From: Myxococcota bacterium
Lineage (GTDB): Bacteria > Myxococcota > UBA727 > JAHDBA01
Assembly: GCA_020630615.1 (NCBI GenBank)
Contig: JAHDBA010000002.1
Coordinates: 36,927 to 92,255 of the forward strand
Direction of reading: 5' to 3'
Length of the DNA stretch: 55,329 bases
A model generated the notes under the pieces. It ran no database searches and was not told where the DNA came from. It was given only the letters and a program-made list of their open reading frames with translations. Made by a program: the position numbers and the translations under genes. This document shows positions 35,071 to 44,306 of the stretch, one piece after another. Position 1 is the stretch's first letter, and the number at the start of each line of letters is the position of its first letter.

Positions 35071-38000
35071 GTGAACTTTTCTCTTCATGCCTTGGTTTTA
35101 TGGTATGGCGTTTTCGCATGTGGTGTCACCACGGCAAAAAGCTATGCCCAGTCAATTTATTTACAACATTGGCATTCCGAAGGGCTCCCTTATTATTATT
35201 TGGCAATTGCCCTCTTTTCGACTTTTACAGCACCAAGTGTCTCTCGTTTATTAACTCGATTTCACGCCGCCAAGATTTTGAAAGCGATACTTCTTGGATT
35301 TTGTGTTTTCTTTGCAGGCTTAAGTGGTTTCGAACCCTTCATCGGACCTCGACTCTATGCCTTTGTTCTTCAGGCTTTGTGTGAGCTTACGACGAGTGTT
35401 GTTGCGATTCTTTTCTGGATCATTCTCCATCATCGCGTTGGCTCTCGTGAAAAAAACTATTGGGTTGGTCGTGTGACCTTGATCGCAATGCTTGGAACAG
35501 CGCTGGGCGGAGCACTCCTTGGTTTTGGGGCATCCTATGTCGGTGATTCTTCTGGAGCATCTTGGCTTTGGGTGGGTGCGGGTTTCGCGCTACCTCTCTT
35601 AACCATCGATGTTTTGTTGCAACCTGAACGTGTGGTGCCGAGCGCAAAATCTCAAATGAACTGGCGAGCCTTACCGAAAATGCCAGCCTGGAGGTATCTC
35701 CTTTTACTTTCATTGTTGGTTCTCTTGCTTTCGATCTCGACACTTTGGATTGACTTTCGCTTTCGAGCAATGTTGGACCAACATTTTACGAATTCGATTA
35801 GCGAAGAACTTGGCCTGGTGAATATGCTTGCCGGTCTTTTAATGAGTATCGTCTATGGCGCAATGCTTGTTAAGGGAAGAAGCCGTATATCCTTGATTAA
35901 AATTGGTGCTGCGCTGCCTCTTGTGATGATTTTCATCTCGCTTCTTTCACAACTCTACCCGAAGCAAACAACCTTTCTTTTCGCGCTCAAGGTCATCGAT
36001 CTTTTGGGCGCTTATGGACTTTACACCTTACTTTTTCAAAGCATGTACCAGCCGATTCGAGAAGAGTACCAAAGCGCAGCACGTACGCTCGTTGAAGGCT
36101 GGGTTAAAAAAGCTGGAACCAGTGTGGTTGCCCTCGTTCTCGTAGTTGTTGGGTTGAAAGGGCATGAGCAAGGGATTGCATGGGTGAGTTTGTTGACACT
36201 CGTCATCACCATCGGGGTGATGTGGAAAGTTCGCTCGCGCATGCTTGAGACATGGTCTCTCAAATTAGGACGCTTGCGATCACGCTCTCTTGTTTGGCAA
36301 CGACAAGGATTGGGGCCGTCGTTGGAATACCGATTGCATCGTTGGCTTTTGCTGCCCGATTTTGAGAAACATTCGATAGCCTTTGATCTTTTAAATCAAC
36401 ACCACAAAATACAATTGTCGGAGTGGAGCAACCTCTTTGAGATGGGTCCACTCGCACATCAAGTCAAGATTCGAAAAGCATTTTGGAACGCTCTAATTGT
36501 CGATGATGAACACCGTGGCCTTTCTGCTTCCCTTGATTTGCCAGCACGTCAACGTTTGGGGCGTCAACTGCGTTCGGACCTCATTCATAGTGGAGTTCTC
36601 AAAGGCGAGATCGACAACGCGATTGAGCTTGATGACTTAAACCCGAGTCGTATCAACGGAATGGAAAATGAGCCAAAGGCTCAAGAAGATTTTCTTCAAT
36701 GGACGTTGCGAATTTATCTTTATTTCTATCCCGAACTTGCAGCCCAATGGTTAGCACGTAAACGTCTTCGCGATGTCTGGCGAGCACGTTTGGTCGGAGA
36801 CCTTGCGCGCACAAAACCTCAACTTGCCTTGAAAATTTATCACGCACGCGGTCCTTTGAGTGACCCTAGTCAATACCACCAACGGAACTCGATGGTTTGG
36901 ATCCCAGTTGCACTCATGCTCGGTCGCGAAGAAGGAACGCACGCTTTTTTGGAAGTTTATCAAGACCCTTCAACACGGAGGGAACTCTTTTCGTATCCCT
37001 ATCGAGGTCTAAGTCCACAAATTATTCGGTCGCTATGTTGTGAACTTGCAAAAGCACAATGGCGTGATGCAACATTGGATTTCCTCGTTCGAGCGTTGCA
37101 TGACGATTGGATTGAACTCCGTCCGGTAATCGATAATCCAAAGCTCTCTGTTGAAATACGCGCGCGGAGTGTTCGACTTCTAGCGCGTTTGACCGACCGA
37201 AATGTGGGTCCTTTGTTAATGGCAAGTTCGCGGCATGCGCACCCGTATTTGCAAACACAAGTCTCCGAAACCCTTGTGAAGTGGCATGAAGCCACCTTGC
37301 ATCGTTCAGGTTTAGGTCTTGAAGTGAAAACCTTACGTTCTGCGACATTGGATAAGCTTCAAAAACTCCAAAGGATCTTAGATGCCATCGAAGCGTTGGA
37401 TGACCATCACACTACGTTCAAGATTCCGAGCAATACTCGAGCACTCTTGCGAGGATACTTAAACCATCGTGGAGCGCAGCATTTGAAAATTGCCTGCCAG
37501 CTTTTTGGGCTTGCGAGCAATCTTGATCGCTGGATGAATATTTATCGCTACATTGTTGATAAAGGGACCCTGCGTGAGCGCGTTCCACAAAATGCCTTGT
37601 CTACAATTGAGCTGGCCATACGTGATCGAAAATTTCGAAAAAAAGTAATGGAGATCCTTGAGTCAAAAGGTCTCGAGGGAGATTTTGAAAGTGCAATGCG
37701 TGGTCTTGATTTCCTTCAAGAATGCAATGTCTACAAGGCTTTTCAGAACCAAATGGAAGATGGGCCAAACACGAGCGCTCAATCTGAGGAAATTATGAAC
37801 TCGAACTTAGAATTAAAAAGAGAAGAATCGTTTGTTGAGAACAATATTCTTGCACGTCTCAACTTTTTGTCGAATGTTGACCTCTTTCAAGGTTTAGATC
37901 TAGATGCTCTCGAGCTTATTGCGGGTCTTGCGAGATGGCATCACTTACCCGCATACTCAACTCTATATGAAATGAATGAACCTGGAGATGCCCTTTATAT

Positions 38001-38271
38001 TGTTGTAGAGGGAGAAGTCGAAGCGTACAAAGATGACGTACTCACAATGACTTTTGGAGTGGGTGAGTCTCTTGGGCAGGTATCCTTTTTAGACCGAGGG
38101 CCAAGACCCGTTACAATACGCTCGAAAGACGAGGCGGTTACCTTGCTACGATTACCTCGGCGCGAGTTTTTCATGATGATCAGTGAACGTCATGACATCA
38201 TGCAAGGCTTCTTTCGAGTGATTGCTCAGCGCTTACGAGTTCTCATCCGGACTTCGCATGATTCCCCCTAG
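35071..38271 (+). CDS. Nucleotide-translocase-like MFS protein with HEAT-like region and cNMP-binding domain
   Basis: A 1066-residue protein. Residues 1-~400 are a 12-helix membrane domain resembling ATP/ADP translocase (TlcC-like) transporters; ~410-900 is a helical, HEAT-like soluble region; ~930-1060 is a cyclic nucleotide-binding domain (N-E-P-G-D-A-L-Y-I-V-V-E-G-E-V then G-E-S-L-G-Q-V-S-F-L-D-R-G-P-R), which carries a G-E-x-x-G-x-x-S/A type phosphate-binding cassette and a conserved Arg. Binding of cAMP or cGMP could gate or localise the protein. Similar fusions occur in Leptospira and Myxococcota. Whether it transports nucleotides is not known. GTG start. Confidence 0.75.
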   Translation: MNFSLHALVLWYGVFACGVTTAKSYAQSIYLQHWHSEGLPYYYLAIALFSTFTAPSVSRLLTRFHAAKILKAILLGFCVFFAGLSGFEPFIGPRLYAFVLQALCELTTSVVAILFWIILHHRVGSREKNYWVGRVTLIAMLGTALGGALLGFGASYVGDSSGASWLWVGAGFALPLLTIDVLLQPERVVPSAKSQMNWRALPKMPAWRYLLLLSLLVLLLSISTLWIDFRFRAMLDQHFTNSISEELGLVNMLAGLLMSIVYGAMLVKGRSRISLIKIGAALPLVMIFISLLSQLYPKQTTFLFALKVIDLLGAYGLYTLLFQSMYQPIREEYQSAARTLVEGWVKKAGTSVVALVLVVVGLKGHEQGIAWVSLLTLVITIGVMWKVRSRMLETWSLKLGRLRSRSLVWQRQGLGPSLEYRLHRWLLLPDFEKHSIAFDLLNQHHKIQLSEWSNLFEMGPLAHQVKIRKAFWNALIVDDEHRGLSASLDLPARQRLGRQLRSDLIHSGVLKGEIDNAIELDDLNPSRINGMENEPKAQEDFLQWTLRIYLYFYPELAAQWLARKRLRDVWRARLVGDLARTKPQLALKIYHARGPLSDPSQYHQRNSMVWIPVALMLGREEGTHAFLEVYQDPSTRRELFSYPYRGLSPQIIRSLCCELAKAQWRDATLDFLVRALHDDWIELRPVIDNPKLSVEIRARSVRLLARLTDRNVGPLLMASSRHAHPYLQTQVSETLVKWHEATLHRSGLGLEVKTLRSATLDKLQKLQRILDAIEALDDHHTTFKIPSNTRALLRGYLNHRGAQHLKIACQLFGLASNLDRWMNIYRYIVDKGTLRERVPQNALSTIELAIRDRKFRKKVMEILESKGLEGDFESAMRGLDFLQECNVYKAFQNQMEDGPNTSAQSEEIMNSNLELKREESFVENNILARLNFLSNVDLFQGLDLDALELIAGLARWHHLPAYSTLYEMNEPGDALYIVVEGEVEAYKDDVLTMTFGVGESLGQVSFLDRGPRPVTIRSKDEAVTLLRLPRREFFMMISERHDIMQGFFRVIAQRLRVLIRTSHDSP

Positions 38272-38355
38272 AATTGAACTGTCATGGGCTGCTTGCAAAG
38301 AAGAATTCGATTGAATCGATTTGAAATCACCTTACAAGAATGGGTACCTTAACGC

Positions 38356-39006
38356 ATGGCAACTGCTCGTGATCAACTCTTTGATACCTTGATGCTCATT
38401 ATGCGTGAGACAAGCGCTTCACAGGCCTACGCCTATATTGAAGAGGTCTTGAATCTCTTTCGTGTACAGGTGAAGAATAAGGTAGACAAAGACCCATCGC
38501 GTACAGCCAGAGATGAGCTCTATTTTAAAATGCAAGGATATTGGGAGGAAGGACGAACGCTCGATTCAAGTGATGATGATGCAGATAAAAAATTCCGTGA
38601 AAGTTGTTATGACCTCATCCAAAAGTTTCGAATTCAATTTAAAGCTAAATCCCAGCCGACCTTTGAAGCCTTTCGAAATCAGCTCAAATCAAATTCAATG
38701 TTGAAGGATGCGGAGGACAATCGTAAGGTGATTGACACTTCTACTCCCTCTTCAACTTCGCCAACAAATACACAAAAAAAAGAAGAGACTCACACACAAC
38801 CACAACCTCTTGCGGGTGGCCCGCGTTCAGCAAAATCAGAACGTGGAGAATGCCCAAAGTGTAAGAGCAAAGGTGTGACCCGTAGCTCAGCGTATGGTGC
38901 TGATGACTATTTAAGTTGTGTGTATTGTGGGTGGCAAGGTTTCTTACCGAAGAGCGAAGGTAAAGAAAGTAGTTTAGTTGACGAACTTTTATACGGCCGC
39001 AAGTAG
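38356..39006 (+). CDS. Zinc-ribbon protein, unknown
   Basis: A 216-residue protein. The N-terminal ~120 residues are helical, followed by a Ser/Thr/Pro/Gln linker and a C-terminal zinc ribbon C-P-K-C (166-169) ... C-V-Y-C (188-191). The ribbon resembles those of TFIIS-type proteins only in its cysteine pairs, so no transcription role can be claimed. It lies 84 bp after the transporter-like gene on the same strand. Confidence 0.65.
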   Translation: MATARDQLFDTLMLIMRETSASQAYAYIEEVLNLFRVQVKNKVDKDPSRTARDELYFKMQGYWEEGRTLDSSDDDADKKFRESCYDLIQKFRIQFKAKSQPTFEAFRNQLKSNSMLKDAEDNRKVIDTSTPSSTSPTNTQKKEETHTQPQPLAGGPRSAKSERGECPKCKSKGVTRSSAYGADDYLSCVYCGWQGFLPKSEGKESSLVDELLYGRK

Positions 39007-39133
39007 TAAATCGAACAGTTCGTCGTTTAAATAAAATACAATAAAACGTTTTTTTCAAAAAAAGTCCCAAAGGCTTTGATTTATCTTAACGTTTTGAGCA
39101 TAGAGTACTTGGAACGAAATCTAGGAGGTCGAA

Positions 39134-40627
39134 ATGACAAAATTTCGAAACGTATCGTTATTAACCTTTATCGCCATGGCGTTCTCTGTAGCGTCTTTTG
39201 CACAAACAGATCCTGAAGCCGCTGCCGAAGCTGCTGCCGATGCTGCTGCTGACGCAACAGAAGAAGCTGCTGCCGCTGCTGAAGAAGCTGCACAAGCTGC
39301 TGCTGCTGCTGAGCAAGCTGCTGCCGATGCTGAAGCCGCTGCCGCTGCTGCCAATGAGGCAGGTCAAGCTGCTACAGACACCGCTGAGGAACCTGTCGCT
39401 GAAGTTGCGGGTATTGAGCTTAACAACAACCCAGATGCTGCAAATAAAGCTGCAGACACAGTTGTCGGTGGCGCCCCGCAAGAAACAGCTGAAGCCAAAG
39501 CTGCACGTGAATCAGCAGAAGGCATGGCTGTTGGCCCACAAGAAACCAAGATTATCGATGAAGATGAAGCGAACTTCAGACCCACTGAATGGGTTCGTGG
39601 TGAAAGTCTATCTTTGGGCCTTGCAGGTTCATATACGTACAACAATGCTCTCTTTGTTGGTGCTCAACCGGGTAGCTTTTTACAACTTGGTGGTATTCTT
39701 GAAGGTGCAATGAACTTCCGTAAAGGTGGGCATGACATTGATAACTACCTCTCGTTTCAACAAGGTATTCTTTATTCACCAGCAATGGGTGATTTTGCTG
39801 ACGGTGATTTCCAAAAATCACAAGATAAACTCGTTCTTGGAACCGAGTACCGATACTTCTTGGAAGGCGTAAACTGGTTTGCACCTTATGCTCGTGGTGA
39901 AATCTCAGCTCAGGTGTTCCCAAACTGGTTTATCAATGGTGTGAACAGTGATTTGTATCAACAAACAGACTCATTAAATTCTGCTGGCGATCAGTACACC
40001 TTCGAACAAAAAGCAGTTGCAGCACAAACCAAAGAAAACCTAACAGGTTGGTTTGAGCCTATTATTGCTGAAGCGGGCGTTGGTGCTTCGTTTCAGCCGA
40101 AACAACATCGACCTTACTTCCTTTCTCACTTCCGATTAGGAGCCAAAGGCCAATCTATCATTGGCAATGGTGGATTCGTGCAAGTGGCAAACCCTGCAAC
40201 TGCGATTACTTTGAATGATACCGCTGCAACTCAGGTTACACCAAGTGCTGCGAATGAATTCACTTTTAACCGAGTACGTAGTGTAAACTCTTTTGGTATT
40301 GATGGTGAGCTTGTCGCAAACGGTGCATTTGATAAGCGTGTACTTTGGGGTGCTAAAGTTGGTGCATACTACCCAGTTATGATCTGGGGAAGTGATGATG
40401 TTCTAACACCAAATGGTGTAGCTTCTAATGTTCTTGACGTGCTACATGTTAATGTTGACACAAAAGTATCTTTCAAGCTTGCTGAGTGGTTGTCACTCGA
40501 TTGGGTCAACCGATTCATTCGTCAACCCTTCATTACAGGTGAGTGGAAAGCCAATCCAAATGACTTCACAAACGATTGGCAGATTCAAAGCTCTGTACTC
40601 TTGAGCATGGGCTTTAACTTGATCTAA
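39134..40627 (+). CDS. Outer-membrane protein with an Ala-rich helical N-terminus
   Basis: A 497-residue protein. A signal peptide (cleavage near S-F-A-Q) is followed by ~60 residues of almost pure Ala/Glu/Asp/Gln, a likely straight helix like the periplasmic rods of other envelope proteins. From ~155 to the end the sequence alternates polar/hydrophobic residues with Gly, Tyr and Phe, ending in M-G-F-N-L-I, as in beta-barrels. A strong AGGAGG site precedes the ATG and a strong terminator follows, so it is probably highly expressed. The barrel family is not recognised. Confidence 0.75.
   Translation: MTKFRNVSLLTFIAMAFSVASFAQTDPEAAAEAAADAAADATEEAAAAAEEAAQAAAAAEQAAADAEAAAAAANEAGQAATDTAEEPVAEVAGIELNNNPDAANKAADTVVGGAPQETAEAKAARESAEGMAVGPQETKIIDEDEANFRPTEWVRGESLSLGLAGSYTYNNALFVGAQPGSFLQLGGILEGAMNFRKGGHDIDNYLSFQQGILYSPAMGDFADGDFQKSQDKLVLGTEYRYFLEGVNWFAPYARGEISAQVFPNWFINGVNSDLYQQTDSLNSAGDQYTFEQKAVAAQTKENLTGWFEPIIAEAGVGASFQPKQHRPYFLSHFRLGAKGQSIIGNGGFVQVANPATAITLNDTAATQVTPSAANEFTFNRVRSVNSFGIDGELVANGAFDKRVLWGAKVGAYYPVMIWGSDDVLTPNGVASNVLDVLHVNVDTKVSFKLAEWLSLDWVNRFIRQPFITGEWKANPNDFTNDWQIQSSVLLSMGFNLI
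39209..39370. repeat. GCT/GCC-rich Ala-coding tract
   Basis: About 160 bp dominated by gctgct/gctgcc codons, encoding the Ala-rich helix of the outer-membrane protein. The composition produces long spurious ORFs in other frames. Confidence 0.9.
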
Positions 40628-40646
40628 GTCATCTCTGTTGTTGATT

Positions 40647-40677
40647 AAAAATAGCACCCAAAGGGTGCTATTTTTTT
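40647..40677 (+). terminator. Strong rho-independent terminator after the outer-membrane protein
   Basis: AAAAATAGCACCC, loop AAA, GGGTGCTATTTTT and further Ts. The stem is long and perfect, and its A-rich 5' side also gives a T-run on the other strand, so it may also end the converging putA transcript. Confidence 0.95.
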
Positions 40678-40704
40678 GTCATCAACGTACAAACTCTTCA
40701 TGTC

Positions 40705-43700
40705 TTATTCGTCAGGCGAGAAACCTTGGCGCATCATGTTCTCAGTGATGGAATGCTCTTTTACGAATTGCTTTAGATAGTGTGGGCCACCCGCTTTATA
40801 ACCAACCCCTGATAAGCCATGCCCTCCAAATGGATTCTTATGAACTTCTGCGCCTGTAATACTTCTATTGATATAGAGATTCCCCGCTAAAAAGCTGTGT
40901 GAAGCGTCTTCAAGTTGCCGTGGGTCTCTTGAAAAGATCCCTGCCGTGAGCTGATATTTTGAGGCGTGTATACGAGACTTTGCATCGTCATAATCTTTGA
41001 CCCGAATGACTGACAGCAGAGGGCCAAAAATTTCATCTTGAATGCATTTTGAATTTTCGTCTTCAAAGACTGCGATCAATGGTGCCACATAAGCTCTTGG
41101 CGAACTCAGCAATCCTTCGCTGAGTTGCCCCTCAAAAATCACTTTCCCTTCATTGTACGCAGCTTTACGGTAGCGCATGAACTTTTCACGGGCCTTTGCA
41201 TCCACGAGTGGCCCCATATCAATACTTGGGTCAATCGGATCACCTACACGCCAAGCGTGCATGCTTTCGCGTAAACGCTCCAGACACACATCAAAGATTG
41301 TATCATCAATATAAAGGCGTGAACATGCAGAGCATTTTTGACCTGCATAACCAAAGGCAGAGGCAATAATTGCGGGTATTGCTTCATCCAAATCCGCTGT
41401 GCGATCAATGTACATCGCGTTTTTTCCGCCAAGCTCAACGACCAACTTCTTAAAGAAGCCGTGTTTTTGGGCCTGTTCATGACTTGAGCGCATAATCGAT
41501 AGACCGACTTCGAGAGAACCCGTGAAAGTGACGCCATGAATATCTGGGCTCTCAACAAGTGCACGACCCACCTTTTCGCCTGATCCGGGGACAAAAACGA
41601 AACTTGACTCATCGACACCACACTCTCTAAGACAATCCATAAAATGAGCAGCGATTTGCGTACGTTGCTCTGCTGGCTTGAGTAGTAGGTTGTTTCCACA
41701 AACCCATGGGCCCAGCGATATGCCACATAAAATCGCTAGTGGGAAATTCCAGGGTGCAATCGCCGCAAAATTGCCAATGGGCCTGAGAAGTAAATGATGC
41801 GACTCGCTCTTTGAAGATGTTAACTTATGCTGCCACGATAAGGCGAGTGCTTGTCGGGCATAATAGCGACAAAAATCGATGGCCTCACAAACTTCACCGT
41901 CAGCATCGCGCCATGTTTTATCGCCCTTTTTTATAAGAAGCGCACACCAAAACATTTTATTCTCTTCGAATGCAGCTGCGACTCGCATTAAACATGCCGC
42001 ACGTTCTTGAATCCAGCTATGATTAAAGCGTGACTTCGCGCTCTTCGAAAACTTCGCAAGGGCGACTTGCACACCCTCTTCATCAGCATGTGTCGTCGAT
42101 GTTTTTGGACGCACAGATTCAATCTTAGCGAGTGTTTTACGCATCTTGTTTCGAACTCTTGACTTTGAAAAATCAAAGGGACTCACATTATGAAAGTCAT
42201 TCAACTCAAAGTCGCCAATACCGTGATTTCGATTGCGATAACTCTCTTCAAGCCTTTTTTGATTCCTTTCACTTGGGGGTTCACTCTCACTTTCAAGGTG
42301 AGGGGATTCAAAAAGTTTATCGTGATCGTCTTCCTTTTCTCGTGAGAGAAGCCAACCCTGATTTGAAGTGTTCTCAAGTAAGCGCCTTACAAGATACGAC
42401 ATTCCTACAATCATATCCCCTACAGGCATATACTCTCGCACACGTTCCGCGCTGCTTGAAAGAGCCTCTTTGAACTCATCCGCCATTCCATAAAGCATCT
42501 GAAACTCAAGGGTATCTCGATGGAGACCCATTTCGTCTCGCAACGCAATCGCCATCGCAATCGAACGAAGATTGTGTGTACCTGCAGCGACGAGAATTCC
42601 TGAATCCTTCTTTTCGCGCGGAGCAGCTTCAAACAATGATTTTAAGGCACGTTCAAAGGCGGCGTCCGACTCATGCTTGTTTTCCCAGCAGGGTGATGGC
42701 CAACCTTTGGCTTTGGCTTCCAAGCTTTCTGCATCCCAGTATGCGCCTTTAATTATACGTACTGTGACCAATTTCTTATGTGTTTGAACCCATTGGACCA
42801 AATCAGCAATATCGTCATCAATACTCTTAAGATATGCTTGAATAGCAATACTTAGGTGCCCAGAGCTGTACTGAAGTGCGTCCTTAAAGAGCGCTATGGT
42901 GAGCTCTTTTGTTGCCTCATGCTCCATGTCAAAATTGAGTGTCACCTCATTTTTGGCCGCCGCGTCCAAGAGTGGTTTAAGCCTTTCAAACATTTCTCTT
43001 CGTACTTCATCAAAGGCAATCGAGTTCATCGGTGCATAGAGCGATGAGAGCTTAATTGAAACATTGTCGTTTGGAACACCAAAGGTATGCTTACGATGCC
43101 GTTGGGATGCCTCTAAGTCTTTCTTTCGGTGACTTCTCGAGTGTGCGAGCGATGCGATCACCGCTAAGTATTCGTCCCGATAGTGTTTGGCTTCGTGTGG
43201 CGAGAGCGCTTTCTCCCCCAACAAATCAATTGAGTTGAGCCATCCTTTTTGTGCGGCTCTGAGAATACCCTTTTGTGCATCTTCAATAGTTTCGCCGACG
43301 ATAAAGGTCGTCGCCATATTGAGAATGCTTTCTCGAACAACCCGATTCACGAGCCCTTTGGCAAGCCCGCCTGCTTTTAAGGCCTGTGTGAGCACCGAAG
43401 GTGTGGACGCATCTTTCAGGTAGGCTCGAAGGATTTCATACACATCATCATCAGACTGAAGTCGTGGGTAGAGATCAATAAAGCGAAAGAGTTGTGCGCG
43501 AAAAGTATCGTTCGACATTGCAAACTTCATCAACTGATCTTGAAATACACCTCTATTCGACTTCGAGCGCTTACTGCGCTCAAAAAGGTCATGCCCAATC
43601 GCTAAACATCGTTCGTGAACTTCCCTGTTGGGCCAGAGCCGTTTTCGCGTATTGCTTTGCGGCTCAATTGGATCCTGGTCAATCAGCTCCTTATGCTTCT

Positions 43701-43761
43701 TTTCGCTTTCTTCCAAGTCCTTTGAAGACTTGTCTTTCGGATACGATTTACGCCAAAACAT
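40705..43761 (-). CDS. putA: Bifunctional proline dehydrogenase / delta-1-pyrroline-5-carboxylate dehydrogenase
   Basis: A 1018-residue PutA that converts proline to glutamate. The N-terminal half is the FAD proline dehydrogenase (F-D-M-E-H-E, V-R-I-I-K-G-A-Y-W-D). The C-terminal half is an aldehyde dehydrogenase: A-P-W-N-F-P, K-P-A-E-Q, F-T-G-S, E-L-G-G-K-N, and the catalytic Cys in G-Q-K-C-S (~806). No N-terminal DNA-binding domain is seen, so it is a non-regulatory type. The ATG at 43761 lies 11 bp after the upstream stop; the frame opens to 43806, but that start would overlap the dioxygenase gene. It forms an operon with that gene. Confidence 0.95.
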   Translation of the reverse strand: MFWRKSYPKDKSSKDLEESEKKHKELIDQDPIEPQSNTRKRLWPNREVHERCLAIGHDLFERSKRSKSNRGVFQDQLMKFAMSNDTFRAQLFRFIDLYPRLQSDDDVYEILRAYLKDASTPSVLTQALKAGGLAKGLVNRVVRESILNMATTFIVGETIEDAQKGILRAAQKGWLNSIDLLGEKALSPHEAKHYRDEYLAVIASLAHSRSHRKKDLEASQRHRKHTFGVPNDNVSIKLSSLYAPMNSIAFDEVRREMFERLKPLLDAAAKNEVTLNFDMEHEATKELTIALFKDALQYSSGHLSIAIQAYLKSIDDDIADLVQWVQTHKKLVTVRIIKGAYWDAESLEAKAKGWPSPCWENKHESDAAFERALKSLFEAAPREKKDSGILVAAGTHNLRSIAMAIALRDEMGLHRDTLEFQMLYGMADEFKEALSSSAERVREYMPVGDMIVGMSYLVRRLLENTSNQGWLLSREKEDDHDKLFESPHLESESEPPSERNQKRLEESYRNRNHGIGDFELNDFHNVSPFDFSKSRVRNKMRKTLAKIESVRPKTSTTHADEEGVQVALAKFSKSAKSRFNHSWIQERAACLMRVAAAFEENKMFWCALLIKKGDKTWRDADGEVCEAIDFCRYYARQALALSWQHKLTSSKSESHHLLLRPIGNFAAIAPWNFPLAILCGISLGPWVCGNNLLLKPAEQRTQIAAHFMDCLRECGVDESSFVFVPGSGEKVGRALVESPDIHGVTFTGSLEVGLSIMRSSHEQAQKHGFFKKLVVELGGKNAMYIDRTADLDEAIPAIIASAFGYAGQKCSACSRLYIDDTIFDVCLERLRESMHAWRVGDPIDPSIDMGPLVDAKAREKFMRYRKAAYNEGKVIFEGQLSEGLLSSPRAYVAPLIAVFEDENSKCIQDEIFGPLLSVIRVKDYDDAKSRIHASKYQLTAGIFSRDPRQLEDASHSFLAGNLYINRSITGAEVHKNPFGGHGLSGVGYKAGGPHYLKQFVKEHSITENMMRQGFSPDE

Positions 43762-43772
43762 AACAGAATCTC

Positions 43773-44276
43773 TTAAGCACGATTGAGGTGTCCGCACGAA
43801 GTACATAGACGTAGTTCGCGACTCTTCTTATAATGCTCTATTATGGGTTTCAAATCCTCCTCAATATTTTTCATTTTAAAGGAAGCTTCAAAAAGTGTGT
43901 GCGTACATCGATCGCAATACCAGCGAAGAAAGTCGTTCTCGTCATTCTTTCGCTTTCGTTCCACAACAAGCCCTAAGCTACCAGCACTCCGTTGGGGTGA
44001 GTGGGGGATCTCGGCCTCAAGCAAAAACATTTCACCCGGGCCCACCCGTATTTCTTTTCGTTCGGAATTTTCAATGATATTTATCGTAAGTTCACCTTCG
44101 AGTTGAAAGAAGAACTCTTCACCCGGGTCGATGTGGTAATCGCTTCGTGAATTCGGTCCGCCTACCATCATTAGAATAAAGTCGCCATCATCAAAGAGCC
44201 GTTTGTTCGCCACAGGCGGAATCAGCTCGTCACGAAACTTCTCGAGCCATGCATTTAGATTCAACGTAGACTTCAT
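43773..44276 (-). CDS. nbaC: 3-hydroxyanthranilate 3,4-dioxygenase
   Basis: A 167-residue cupin enzyme that opens the ring of 3-hydroxyanthranilate to the precursor of quinolinate in the kynurenine pathway. The iron ligands His48, Glu54 and His92 have the same spacing as His51/Glu57/His95 of the Cupriavidus enzyme. The C-terminal rubredoxin-like site is complete: Cys121, Cys124, Cys158 and Cys161, again with matching spacing. G-G-P-N-S-R-S-D-Y-H-I-D is the family signature. No other kynurenine-pathway gene is in the window; putA follows 11 bp downstream, an unusual partner. Confidence 0.94.
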   Translation of the reverse strand: MKSTLNLNAWLEKFRDELIPPVANKRLFDDGDFILMMVGGPNSRSDYHIDPGEEFFFQLEGELTINIIENSERKEIRVGPGEMFLLEAEIPHSPQRSAGSLGLVVERKRKNDENDFLRWYCDRCTHTLFEASFKMKNIEEDLKPIIEHYKKSRELRLCTSCGHLNRA

Positions 44277-44306
44277 ATCTCAAGCATAAAGTGAGAGAGT
44301 GATGAG

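Noticed and set aside
38864..38960. TFIIS-like transcription factor identity for the zinc-ribbon gene
   Set aside because: Only the two Cys pairs match; the acidic catalytic hairpin residues of TFIIS are not seen in that position.
39121..39713. Several Ala-, Ser- or Leu-rich ORFs in other frames
   Set aside because: All come from the GCT/GCC tract of the outer-membrane protein gene.
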